Below, piece after piece: positions 32,674 through 40,480 of a stretch of DNA of 64,000 nucleotides. Both the position numbers and the translations under genes were made by a program. The notes under the pieces are model-generated. The model ran no database searches and was not told the origin of the DNA. It was given only the letters and a program-made list of their open reading frames with translations. How positions within the stretch are numbered: position 1 is the first letter of the stretch; the number at the start of each line of letters is the position of its first letter. Source of the DNA: an uncultured Lachnoclostridium sp. (lineage in GTDB: Bacteria > Bacillota > Clostridia > Lachnospirales > Lachnospiraceae); contig CALWLW010000010.1 of the NCBI GenBank assembly GCA_944381625.1, positions 1-64,000 on the forward strand, written 5' to 3'.

Positions 32674-33564
32674 ATGCAGAAACGAACAGTTATTTTATCA
32701 GGAGTGCTGGCGGCGGTGATCGCCGCCGGGGGATATGTGTACATAAGGGAGGCGCGCGCCCCCAGACTCCATCCGCTGTTTCGGGAGGTAGCTTCTCTGT
32801 ACGGCAATGAGCAGGCCATACCGCGAAGCTGTATCCAGAATATCTCTCAGACGGCGGAGATGGACGGAGTAACAGTGACGGTACATCAGACGGTGACTTA
32901 TGATAATTACCTGGGAATCCTTCTGGAAGTGGATTTCCCGGAGGAGTGGCTGACGGAGCAGGAGGAAGAATCCGGCAAGGCGGCCCCAGCGCAGATTTCT
33001 TTATATGAGATTGTTCATGGAGAAGATGGAACGCAGGAACAAAAACGAGTAGCCAGCCGGGGAGGAAGTTCCCATCAAAAGTATCCGGATCAGGGGGAGG
33101 GGACATCTGCCCTGTATTTGGGATACGACCACGATCGGGATATTTTCTATGATGGCATGGAACTTTGCCTGTCCATAGAAGCGCTGTCAGCAAGTCCGGA
33201 GAATGTTCGGGAGTTCTCGGAGCCTGTGGAACTGTGCTGGACCGTGGAAGCTCCAGGAGAGTCGGTGGAGATGGAACTGGACTGCGAAGCGTTCACCGGG
33301 AAAATGATACTGAATCCTTTTTACTTCAATCTTGTTCTGTGGGATGCTCCGTATACACGGGAAGAACTGGAAGACGTGGTGCAGCTGCTGGATGAAAAGG
33401 GCGAACCTGTCCGCCTGCCGGGAAGCGGAGGCGGCGGAGAAGGATCGTCTGGTTATGTGTCTATGAGAAGAACCGGGGGAATGCCCATGGATGTGGATCA
33501 TATCCGGCAGCTGAAGATCGGGGATCAGGTGTTTGAGCTTTCTGCCGGTTTGCCAGGAAGATGA
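32674..33564 (+). CDS. Membrane-anchored protein with DUF4179-like extracytoplasmic domain
   Basis: 296 residues. There is one N-terminal membrane anchor (about 5-22), then an all-beta-looking extracellular part with ISQTAEMDGVTVTVHQTVTYDNYLGILLEV-type strands. This is the style of the DUF4179 domain found on anti-sigma-like membrane proteins. A Gly-rich loop lies near the C-terminus (about 250). No cytoplasmic anti-sigma domain is present. It closes the acyltransferase run and is coupled to a tiny downstream frame by an ATGA overlap. Function unknown; a surface role in the glycan cluster is plausible. Confidence 0.6.
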   Translation: MQKRTVILSGVLAAVIAAGGYVYIREARAPRLHPLFREVASLYGNEQAIPRSCIQNISQTAEMDGVTVTVHQTVTYDNYLGILLEVDFPEEWLTEQEEESGKAAPAQISLYEIVHGEDGTQEQKRVASRGGSSHQKYPDQGEGTSALYLGYDHDRDIFYDGMELCLSIEALSASPENVREFSEPVELCWTVEAPGESVEMELDCEAFTGKMILNPFYFNLVLWDAPYTREELEDVVQLLDEKGEPVRLPGSGGGGEGSSGYVSMRRTGGMPMDVDHIRQLKIGDQVFELSAGLPGR

Positions 33565-33659
33565 AAATGTCAAAGGAAGAAATTTTCCGGGAATTGAAAG
33601 AACAGTTCGAGATTACGGATGAGGAAGCGGCAGATTATCTGTCCCGTTTCTGGGAATGA
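33561..33659 (+). CDS. Very small acidic protein (32 residues)
   Basis: A 32-residue frame, starting MKMSKEEIFRELKEQF and ending in SRFWE, begins in the stop codon of the preceding gene (ATGA), an arrangement that usually signals translational coupling. It is amphipathic and charged, predicted helical, with no membrane segment. A strong hairpin follows immediately. I recognise no family, and it may be spurious, but the overlap, the helix pattern and the abrupt end before the hairpin argue for a real micro-protein. Confidence 0.45.
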   Translation: MKMSKEEIFRELKEQFEITDEEAADYLSRFWE

Positions 33660-33660
33660 C

Positions 33661-33687
33661 GGGTGGGGAGGAAAAGCCTCCCCGCCC
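33661..33687. terminator. Hairpin between convergent genes
   Basis: GGGTGGGGAGG pairs with CCTCCCCGCCC (one T-G) around a 5-base loop. It lies between the rightward 33659 stop and the leftward 33694 stop. There is no T-run on either strand, so it is a weak or factor-assisted terminator. Confidence 0.45.
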
Positions 33688-33693
33688 AGATGG

Positions 33694-34878
33694 TCATACG
33701 GATTGTCTGTTTTTGATATAGTCCACCAGCGCCTGGGAGGCGTGGCCGTCGTCATAATACCCCAGCCGTTCCAGGAAGGGCTTCCGGGCCTGCTGGTAGG
33801 CTTCCTGAGAGAAGCTCAGGATGTTGGAGATCATCTCCTCGTTGGAGAACGCCAGCGGGATGGGCAGTTCCTCCAACTGGAAATAGTAATCTTTTGTCCG
33901 CTTCATTTCCTCATAGTCTTCGGCGTAGAGGAAGGACGGGCGGCCCAGCTGGATGTAGTCGAAGCCGCAGGAGGAGTAGTCGCTGATCACCGCGTCTCCG
34001 GCGGCCAGCAGTTCCTGCACATTGCTGTAGCGGGAGGCGTTCAGCACGCGCTCCGTATAGTGGATCTGGAAATCGTCTGGATTGACGTTGGGATGCAGGC
34101 GGACCAGCATGGCCCAGGTTCCGCCGAAGCGCTTTTCAAAAGCATCAAGACAGCCTTCAAAATCCAGATGATAGACGTTCAGCTTCCGGTTCTCCCGCCA
34201 GGTGGGCACATAGAGAACCAGGTTTACGCCGGCTTCCAGGCCGAAGGCGTCACGGACGAGTCCACGCACTGCGTCTGTATCCCGGAAATACAGGTCGTTT
34301 TTGGGAAGCCCTTTTTCCAGGATGGGGCCGTCGTACCAGAAGCACCTGCGGTAGCATTCCGTGCACCAGCGGCAGTTGGAGATCATCAGATCCATCTGGC
34401 GTGCGTCTTTTTTCGCGTATTCAATATATTCTGCCGACAGGCTGTTTCCCGCGTCTTTTTCAATTTTTTTCAGACCGGGGCCGCCGTGCCAGACCTGAAT
34501 ATAGGTCTGGTTTTTCTTTTTCTTAAAGTAATACAGTTTCCGCGTATTGTCGATCCATACGCCGGCTGTGGACATATGATAGACGAACGCCGGAGTGTTT
34601 GGACGGACGGGGCGGATGGCAGACGGTATGGAGACGTCCGGTCTCTGGCTGACCCAGAAGAGGCGGTAAGGCAGATCTTGCCGCAGAAGCTCTTCCGCAA
34701 TATAACGGGGATTGTCCCCAAAGCCGTTTCCGTTAAAGTTGCTGAGTATGATTTTATCCTTCTGTACGGGACAGATGGCAAAGAGCTGCCAGCAGAACCG
34801 GATCAGGGTTCTGTGCAGGAAAAGATACATTTTTAATAGTCCCGGATAGAGAGGGGAACGCCGCAGTAATTCCAACAT
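33694..34878 (-). CDS. CDP-glycerol glycerophosphotransferase family protein (TagB/TagF-like)
   Basis: 394 residues. The C-terminal catalytic part has YIQVWHGGPGLKKI (family His motif, normally WHGTPLKK) and SDYSSCGFDYIQLGRPSFLY (family TDYSS-like motif), the CDP-glycerol-binding elements of teichoic-acid polymerases and primases. It should transfer glycerol phosphate or a similar alcohol phosphate to a surface polymer. It is on the opposite strand from the rest of the cluster. Size is closer to the TagB primase than the long TagF polymerase. A ribosome site (GGAGG) lies just upstream of ATG 34878. Confidence 0.88.
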   Translation of the reverse strand: MLELLRRSPLYPGLLKMYLFLHRTLIRFCWQLFAICPVQKDKIILSNFNGNGFGDNPRYIAEELLRQDLPYRLFWVSQRPDVSIPSAIRPVRPNTPAFVYHMSTAGVWIDNTRKLYYFKKKKNQTYIQVWHGGPGLKKIEKDAGNSLSAEYIEYAKKDARQMDLMISNCRWCTECYRRCFWYDGPILEKGLPKNDLYFRDTDAVRGLVRDAFGLEAGVNLVLYVPTWRENRKLNVYHLDFEGCLDAFEKRFGGTWAMLVRLHPNVNPDDFQIHYTERVLNASRYSNVQELLAAGDAVISDYSSCGFDYIQLGRPSFLYAEDYEEMKRTKDYYFQLEELPIPLAFSNEEMISNILSFSQEAYQQARKPFLERLGYYDDGHASQALVDYIKNRQSV

Positions 34879-35010
34879 GGCCGGTACCTCCGTTTTTCAA
34901 AATTCGCGGACTTGTCTGATTTTGCAGGGAAAAGAGCCGCTTTGCTTACGGACATCCCGTAAACAGTAACAGTCTACCACAGAACGAAAGGAAGGACAAG
35001 AGAGGCCGCC

Positions 35011-35044
35011 TTGACGGTGGTGTTTTGGACATGGTATCATGTCC
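35011..35044 (+). promoter_or_regulatory. Promoter with palindrome on the -10 (TTGACG-18-TATCAT)
   Basis: TTGACG (35011-35016) and TATCAT (35035-35040) are 18 bases apart. Exact 7-base arms GGACATG (35027-35033) and CATGTCC (35038-35044) bracket the -10, a classic operator position. A second small inverted pair, TCCGC/GCGGA, and a CAGGGA/TCCCTG hairpin follow in the leader. Confidence 0.6.
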
Positions 35045-35126
35045 GCAGAGCGGATATGATAAACTGTTTTTACAGGGAAAACGTCCCTGCTTTTGAAATA
35101 TTAGAAGAAAGTGCAGAGAGATATTT

Positions 35127-36098
35127 ATGAAGGAACGGAACGAATCGCTGGACTGTCTGAAGGGGATTGCGATCCTGCTGGTCATGTTTGGCCACGTGCA
35201 GGTGCACAACCAGATGACGGATCCTTATTTATATGACGTAATTAAATCTTTGCAGATGCCGCTGTTCTTCCTGGTCAGCGGATATCTGGCAGGGGCCGGG
35301 AGCAGGGTCAGTACCCTCAGGCAGTATGGGGAGAGGATGAAAAAGCGGGCGCTGGCCTATCTGGTGCCGTTTTTTGTGTGGCTGGTCCTGCAGCATGCGG
35401 AAAATATCCCCGGGGCATTACGCACGGTGCTGTTCCAACTGGATTACGGACTGTGGTTTTTAATGGTGCTGTTTTTGTTCAACCTTCTGACCTGTACGGC
35501 TCAGCTTCTGGAGGCCCGGCTGGGAAAGGAACGGGGCTTCTGGCTGGTATGGTTTGGCGGATGTGTGCTGATCCTTGCCGTCTATCTTGGGGGTGTGGCG
35601 TTCTTAAGCCCGGCTATCCTGGTGACTTATCTGCCCTATTACACGGCGGCGTACGCGGCGGGCCGCCATCCGGATATTCTGGGACGGATTCCCATACGCT
35701 GGCAGCGTGCCTGCGTCTATACCGGCGGCATAGTATTCCTGGGGATGGCGGCCTGCCTGGATCTGGTGACAGTGACGGGGCCTGTCATGCTGGGGGTACA
35801 GACGGCGGCTTCGTTTCTGGGCTGTCTGGCGGTGGTGCGCCTGGTGCTGGACTGGAAGCCCTGCCGGGCAAAAAAACGTCTGGCCTGGCTTGGACTGTAC
35901 ACCCTGGAGATTTACGTGGTGCACTATCATTTCGCAGCGGTCTTCAGACCGGAAGGCGGAGCGCCGGCATTCTGGAGCATTCAGGGGCTGGCTTACAGCG
36001 CGGCGGCATTCGCATTTATGAGCGCGGTCACGGCGGCTCTGGTCTGGCTGATCGGCAGGATTCCGCCGCTGAAACGGCTGTTGTTCGGGAAGAAATAA
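35127..36098 (+). CDS. Acyltransferase-3 family membrane protein
   Basis: 323 residues and about ten membrane helices. It starts with RNESLDCLKGIAILLVMFGHVQVHNQ, with the family His in MFGHV, then MPLFFLVSGYLAG. This is the NolL/OatA-like O-acyltransferase fold without an extra esterase domain. It is transcribed alone from a palindrome-bearing promoter, so it is controlled separately from the two acyltransferases in the main cluster. The ribosome site (AGAGAG) is weak. Confidence 0.85.
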   Translation: MKERNESLDCLKGIAILLVMFGHVQVHNQMTDPYLYDVIKSLQMPLFFLVSGYLAGAGSRVSTLRQYGERMKKRALAYLVPFFVWLVLQHAENIPGALRTVLFQLDYGLWFLMVLFLFNLLTCTAQLLEARLGKERGFWLVWFGGCVLILAVYLGGVAFLSPAILVTYLPYYTAAYAAGRHPDILGRIPIRWQRACVYTGGIVFLGMAACLDLVTVTGPVMLGVQTAASFLGCLAVVRLVLDWKPCRAKKRLAWLGLYTLEIYVVHYHFAAVFRPEGGAPAFWSIQGLAYSAAAFAFMSAVTAALVWLIGRIPPLKRLLFGKK

Positions 36099-36127
36099 TT
36101 GAAAACAAAAGATACATATGATACACT
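36099..36127 (+). promoter_or_regulatory. pyr operon promoter (TTGAAA-17-TACACT)
   Basis: TTGAAA (36099-36104) overlaps the acyltransferase stop, and TACACT (36122-36127) is 17 bases on. The leader to pyrF is about 27 bases, too short for a PyrR attenuator, so the operon is not regulated by the usual antiterminator here. Confidence 0.65.
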
Positions 36128-36160
36128 GATTCCAGTAAAATTGCAAGGAGAGAAGAAGAG

Positions 36161-37090
36161 ATGATAAATAAACTGATCCGGAAAATCCAGGAGACGAACG
36201 CACCCATCGTGGTGGGGCTGGACCCCATGCTGAACTATGTGCCGGAGCACATCCAGAAGAAAGCCTTTGCTGAATTCGGCGAGACGCTGGAGGGCGCGGC
36301 GGAAGCCATCTGGCAGTTCAATAAAGAGATTGTGGACAAGACGTATGACCTGATTCCCGCGGTGAAGCCGCAGATCGCCATGTATGAGCAGTTTGGCATC
36401 GAAGGGCTGAAAGCCTACAAGAAGACGGTGGATTACTGCAAGTCCAAGGATCTGGTTGTTATCGGAGATATTAAGAGAGGGGATATCGGCTCCACCTCCG
36501 CCGCTTACGCGGCCGGCCATCTGGGACATGTAAAAGTGGGAAGCCGTGTATATGCGGGCTTTGATGAGGATTTCGCCACGGTGAACCCCTATCTGGGCAC
36601 GGACGGGGTGAAGCCCTTTGTGGACGTGTGCAAAGAGGAGAAGAAAGGACTGTTCATCCTGGTCAAGACGTCCAATCCGTCCAGCGGGGAATTCCAGGAT
36701 CAGCTTATCGACGGCAGGCCGCTGTACGAACTGGTGGGAGAAAAGGTGGCCCAGTGGGGCGAGGATCATATGGGCGACGGCTACAGCTATATCGGCGCGG
36801 TGGTGGGAGCCACCTACCCGGAGCAGGGTAAGCTGCTCCGCAAGGTGATGCCCAAATCCTTTATCCTGGTGCCGGGCTACGGCGCCCAGGGCGGACAGGG
36901 AAAAGATCTGGTGCATTTCTTTAATGAGGACGGGCTGGGAGCGATTGTGAATTCGTCCCGCGGCATTATTGCAGCCTACAAACAGGAAGCTTACGCCAAG
37001 TTCGGACCGGAGAACTTCGGGGATGCGTCCCGCGCGGCTGTGGAAGCCATGGCGGCGGATATTAAAGGCGCGCTGGAAGCGGCCAAATAG
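36161..37090 (+). CDS. pyrF: Orotidine 5'-phosphate decarboxylase
   Basis: 309 residues, the longer type-2 OMP decarboxylase. The start PIVVGLDPMLNYVPEHI and the catalytic Asp-x-Lys-x-x-Asp pattern in GDIKRGDIGSTS are clear, with LVPGYGAQGG near the phosphate-binding end. It converts OMP to UMP, the last step of pyrimidine synthesis. First gene of pyrF-pyrK-pyrD-pyrE. AAGGAGAG precedes the ATG. Confidence 0.95.
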   Translation: MINKLIRKIQETNAPIVVGLDPMLNYVPEHIQKKAFAEFGETLEGAAEAIWQFNKEIVDKTYDLIPAVKPQIAMYEQFGIEGLKAYKKTVDYCKSKDLVVIGDIKRGDIGSTSAAYAAGHLGHVKVGSRVYAGFDEDFATVNPYLGTDGVKPFVDVCKEEKKGLFILVKTSNPSSGEFQDQLIDGRPLYELVGEKVAQWGEDHMGDGYSYIGAVVGATYPEQGKLLRKVMPKSFILVPGYGAQGGQGKDLVHFFNEDGLGAIVNSSRGIIAAYKQEAYAKFGPENFGDASRAAVEAMAADIKGALEAAK

Positions 37091-37100
37091 GAGGACAGCG

Positions 37101-37877
37101 TTGAAAAGCAGAGAATTTGCAAAGGTGGCGGAGCAGGAAAAAATAGCTTCTGATATCTACAGCCTCTGGATCGAGGCTTCCGGGATCGCAGCGGAAGCGA
37201 AGCCGGGACAGTTTCTGTCCCTGTACAGTGCGGATCAGAGCCGGATGCTTCCCCGTCCCATCAGCATCTGTGAGATCGACCGGGAACATGGGCGCCTGCG
37301 TCTGGTGTACCGCACGGTGGGAGCCGGCACGGAGGAATTTTCCCGGCTGAAGGCGGGAGACCGGATCGAGGTGCTTGGGCCGCTGGGCAACGGCTTCCCG
37401 CTGAAGAAAGGAAAGGCGTTCCTGATTGGGGGAGGGATCGGTATCCCTCCCATGGTACAGGCGGCGAAGGAACTGGCAGGGCAGGAAGACCCGTCCATGA
37501 TCCAGGTGATCGCCGGGTACCGCAGCGAGCAGTTCCTGACGCAGGAACTGTCCGCGTATGGAACACTGTATATTGCCACGGAGGACGGCAGCGCCGGAAC
37601 CAAAGGAACGGTGCTGGATGCGGTGCGCGAGCATGCTCTGGATGCGGAGGTCATCTATGCGTGCGGCCCCAGGCCCATGCTCCGCGCGGTGAAGGAATAT
37701 GCAGAAGAACATGGGATCGAGTGCTGGATTTCCATGGAGGAACGCATGGCCTGCGGGATCGGCGCCTGTCTGGCCTGCGTATGCGGGTCCACGGAGGTGG
37801 ACGGCCACAGCCATGTGAAGAATAAGCGAGTCTGCAAGGACGGCCCGGTATTTTTGAGCACGGAGGTGGAGCTGTGA
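37101..37877 (+). CDS. pyrK: Dihydroorotate dehydrogenase B, electron-transfer subunit
   Basis: 258 residues. The FAD-binding RPISICEID and the NAD-site GGGIGIPPMVQ are followed by a [2Fe-2S] cluster motif, Cys residues in MACGIGACLACVC and a later Cys in RVCKDGPVF. It passes electrons from PyrD to NAD+. TTG 37101 is chosen because GGAGG lies eight bases upstream; a longer frame reads back into pyrF and has no merit. It overlaps pyrD by four bases. Confidence 0.95.
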   Translation: MKSREFAKVAEQEKIASDIYSLWIEASGIAAEAKPGQFLSLYSADQSRMLPRPISICEIDREHGRLRLVYRTVGAGTEEFSRLKAGDRIEVLGPLGNGFPLKKGKAFLIGGGIGIPPMVQAAKELAGQEDPSMIQVIAGYRSEQFLTQELSAYGTLYIATEDGSAGTKGTVLDAVREHALDAEVIYACGPRPMLRAVKEYAEEHGIECWISMEERMACGIGACLACVCGSTEVDGHSHVKNKRVCKDGPVFLSTEVEL

Positions 37878-38779
37878 GAAATACAAAAGTGACGCTTGCG
37901 GGAGTGGAACTGAAGAATCCGGTTATGACGGCGTCGGGGACATTCGGGTCCGGCGCGGAGTACGGTGAATTTTATGACCTGGGCGCGCTGGGGGCCGTGG
38001 TGACCAAAGGCGTGGCCAACGTCCCGTGGCCGGGAAACCCCACGCCGCGGATCGCGGAGACAGCCAGCGGGATGCTCAATGCCATCGGGCTCCAGAACCC
38101 GGGCATCGACGTATTTGTGGAGCGGGATATCCCGTATTTGAGACAGTACGACACGAAAATCATTGTGAACGTGTGCGGGAAGACCACGGAGGATTACTGC
38201 CAGGTGGTGGAACGTCTGGCTTTGGAGCCGGTGGATCTTTTGGAGATTAACGTATCCTGCCCCAATGTGAAGGAAGGCGGGATTGCGTTCGGACAGAATC
38301 CTAAAGCGCTGGAGGCAATTACTCGGGAAGTAAAAAAATACGCGAAGCAGCCGGTGATTATGAAACTGAGCCCCAATGTGACGGACATCGCGGAGATGGC
38401 GAGAGCGGCGGAGGCAGGCGGCGCGGACGCTCTTTCCCTGATCAATACGCTGACAGGCATGAAGATTGACATCTACAGAAGGTCATTTGCCATTGCCAAC
38501 CGCACCGGAGGACTGTCGGGTCCGGCAGTGAAACCGGTGGCGGTGCGCATGGTGTACCAGGCGGCTCAGGCGGTGAAACTGCCGGTCATCGGGATGGGCG
38601 GCATCTGCACTGCCGAGGACGCGCTGGAGTTTATCCTGGCGGGAGCCACGGCCGTGTCCGTGGGCACGGCAAACTTTACCAATCCCTGCGCGGCGAAAGA
38701 AGTGGCGGAGGGGATTGAACGCTATATGGAACAGCAGGGCGTGGACGACATCCGGGAACTGATCGGCGCGGTGAAATAG
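37874..38779 (+). CDS. pyrD: Dihydroorotate dehydrogenase B, catalytic subunit
   Basis: 301 residues, class 1B. The FMN barrel motifs are MTASGTFGSG near the start, the catalytic Cys in NVSCPNVKEGG, and GMGGICTAEDALEF near the end. Together with PyrK it oxidises dihydroorotate to orotate using NAD+. It starts with GTG at 37874 in a four-base overlap with pyrK, as in Bacillus. Confidence 0.96.
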   Translation: MRNTKVTLAGVELKNPVMTASGTFGSGAEYGEFYDLGALGAVVTKGVANVPWPGNPTPRIAETASGMLNAIGLQNPGIDVFVERDIPYLRQYDTKIIVNVCGKTTEDYCQVVERLALEPVDLLEINVSCPNVKEGGIAFGQNPKALEAITREVKKYAKQPVIMKLSPNVTDIAEMARAAEAGGADALSLINTLTGMKIDIYRRSFAIANRTGGLSGPAVKPVAVRMVYQAAQAVKLPVIGMGGICTAEDALEFILAGATAVSVGTANFTNPCAAKEVAEGIERYMEQQGVDDIRELIGAVK

Positions 38780-38838
38780 AGAACGAAGACGGCGGACGCC
38801 TGCCGTGACGGCGCGGCCGCGGATATGGAGGTTACGAT

Positions 38839-39519
38839 ATGGAACAGTACAAGCAGGAATTTATTGAATTTATGGTGGAGTCCGACGTTTTGAAGTTTGG
38901 AGACTTTGTCCTGAAGAGCGGAAGAAAATCGCCGTTTTTTATGAATGCGGGAGCCTATGTGACGGGATCCCAGCTCCATAAGCTGGGACAGTACTACGCG
39001 AAAGCGATCCATGCCCGCTACGGGGATGATTTTGATGTGCTTTTCGGGCCGGCGTACAAGGGGATTCCCCTGGCGGTGGTGACGGCGATCGCCTACAGCG
39101 AGCTGTACGGAAAGGAGATCCGCTACTGTTCGGACCGGAAGGAAGAGAAAGACCACGGCGCGGACAAAGGCGGATTCCTGGGAAGCGCCCTGAAAGACGG
39201 CGACCGGGTCGTCATGATCGAGGACGTGACCACATCCGGCAAATCTATGGAAGAGACAGTGCCCAAAGTAAAAGGCGCGGCGGATGTGGAGATTGTGGGG
39301 CTTATGGTTTCCCTGGACCGCATGGAAGTGGGCAAGGGCGGCAGCAAATGTGCCCTGGAGGAAGTGAAGGATCTGTACGGATTTGAGACCGGGGCAATCG
39401 TGACCATGGCTGAGGTGGTGGAATATCTGTACAACCGCCCGTGCAGGGGAAGAATCATCATTGACGATGCATTAAAGGCGGCGATCGACGCATATTATGA
39501 ACAGTATGGAGCGAAATAG
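38839..39519 (+). CDS. pyrE: Orotate phosphoribosyltransferase
   Basis: 226 residues, type I PRTase. It has FVLKSGRKSPFFMNAG, FGPAYKGIPLA and the PRPP-binding loop VVMIEDVTTSGKS. It joins orotate and PRPP to give OMP, the substrate of PyrF. GGAGG precedes ATG 38839 after a 59-base GC-rich gap. It is followed 11 bases later by a small membrane-protein gene. Confidence 0.95.
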   Translation: MEQYKQEFIEFMVESDVLKFGDFVLKSGRKSPFFMNAGAYVTGSQLHKLGQYYAKAIHARYGDDFDVLFGPAYKGIPLAVVTAIAYSELYGKEIRYCSDRKEEKDHGADKGGFLGSALKDGDRVVMIEDVTTSGKSMEETVPKVKGAADVEIVGLMVSLDRMEVGKGGSKCALEEVKDLYGFETGAIVTMAEVVEYLYNRPCRGRIIIDDALKAAIDAYYEQYGAK

Positions 39520-39530
39520 GAGGCGTTGAT

Positions 39531-39686
39531 ATGAGCAGTGAGAAAACCTATAAGCTGATGACGGGCGTAGGAGCCGGGAATATCGCTCTTGGGATTATCG
39601 TATTGGCGGCCGGGATCTCTGCCGGCGTGATGATGATTGTGAACGGCGCCCGTCTGCTGAAAGGAAAGAAAGATCTGATGTTTTAG
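39531..39686 (+). CDS. Small membrane protein of 51 residues
   Basis: A short frame, MSSEKTYKLMTGVGAGNIALG then a hydrophobic helix (about 18-40) and a basic tail ending KGKKDLMF. AGGAGG lies six bases before the ATG, and the gene fits snugly between pyrE and the VanZ gene (11-base gaps). The Gly/Ala-rich helix and positive C-terminus are typical of single-span membrane micro-proteins. No known family is recognised; the strong ribosome site and spacing make it a confident gene. Confidence 0.7.
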   Translation: MSSEKTYKLMTGVGAGNIALGIIVLAAGISAGVMMIVNGARLLKGKKDLMF

Positions 39687-39703
39687 GGATTGAGGAGTTG
39701 TCA

Positions 39704-40174
39704 GTGAAGGAATCGACAAAGAAGCATGTCCGGTTTTTAAGCCGTATTTTCTTCGGTCTCTATATTCTGCTGCTGATCTATCTTATGTTTTTTTCGGAGG
39801 AATGGGGAAGAAATTTCATGGGAGGGGATTACCGGTACAACCTGGTTCCCTTCCGGGAGATCAGAAGGTATCTGCAGTATTATCAGAGGATCGGAGGGTG
39901 GCTCGTCCTTTTCAACCTGGCGGGCAATATCCTTGCTTTTATACCCTTTGGGGCGCTGCTTCCGCTTATTACCAGGGAAGGGTCGGGGTTTGCGAAAACG
40001 GCGCTTCTGAGCATGGATCTGAGCCTGTGCATTGAAGTGGCCCAGCTTGCCCTGCGCGCCGGGAGCTGCGACGTGGACGACATGATCCTGAATACCCTGG
40101 GCGGCTGTGTGGGATATGGGCTGTACAGGCTGGCGGTCTGGGTAAAGGAGAAAAAGATTGAAAAAAAGATATAA
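39704..40174 (+). CDS. VanZ-family membrane protein
   Basis: 156 residues with four hydrophobic segments. The family signatures are visible: YRYNLVPFREI, NLAGNILAFIPFG, and the C-terminal SLCIEVAQL-(n)-CDVDDMILNTLGG. VanZ relatives are linked to glycopeptide tolerance and envelope functions; their chemistry is not settled. GTG 39704 is preferred to TTG 39698 because GAGGAG then sits at proper distance. Its end overlaps the start of the next gene. Confidence 0.85.
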   Translation: MKESTKKHVRFLSRIFFGLYILLLIYLMFFSEEWGRNFMGGDYRYNLVPFREIRRYLQYYQRIGGWLVLFNLAGNILAFIPFGALLPLITREGSGFAKTALLSMDLSLCIEVAQLALRAGSCDVDDMILNTLGGCVGYGLYRLAVWVKEKKIEKKI

Positions 40175-40466
40175 GTTTACAGATAAAAACCAGTCGAAAA
40201 ATGGGATAATTTCCGCTTCCCTGGGGGCGGCGGCGCTGCTCCTGACCGGGGGGATCTTCGCCTCTGCGTATCTCAGGAACGGACAGGCTGGGAAAGAGGT
40301 GGCAGTGCTGGGATTTCTGGCGCTGCTTTTGTCAATTGGAGGGCTGTATTACGGCTTTTCCAGCATGAAAGAAGAGGATACATACCGTTTGTTCCCGTAT
40401 CTTGGGTGCGGGGTGAACGGGATGATCCTGACCGCTTATGTGCTGGTCTATATGCTTGGATGGTAA
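40158..40466 (+). CDS. Small three-helix membrane protein (DUF6142-like)
   Basis: 102 residues. A basic N-terminus (KKRYKFTDKNQSKNG) is followed by three membrane segments (about 20-37, 46-66, 80-100). The pattern, including LSIGGLYYGFSSMKEED before the last helix, fits a family common in Lachnospiraceae (recalled as DUF6142). It starts at TTG 40158 with AAAGGAG upstream and overlaps VanZ. Function unknown. Confidence 0.65.
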   Translation: MKKRYKFTDKNQSKNGIISASLGAAALLLTGGIFASAYLRNGQAGKEVAVLGFLALLLSIGGLYYGFSSMKEEDTYRLFPYLGCGVNGMILTAYVLVYMLGW

Positions 40467-40480
40467 GAGAGGTGGTAGCT

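Noticed and set aside
36128..36160. PyrR attenuator in the pyr leader
   Set aside because: The leader is only about 27 bases, too short for the anti-antiterminator, antiterminator and terminator set.
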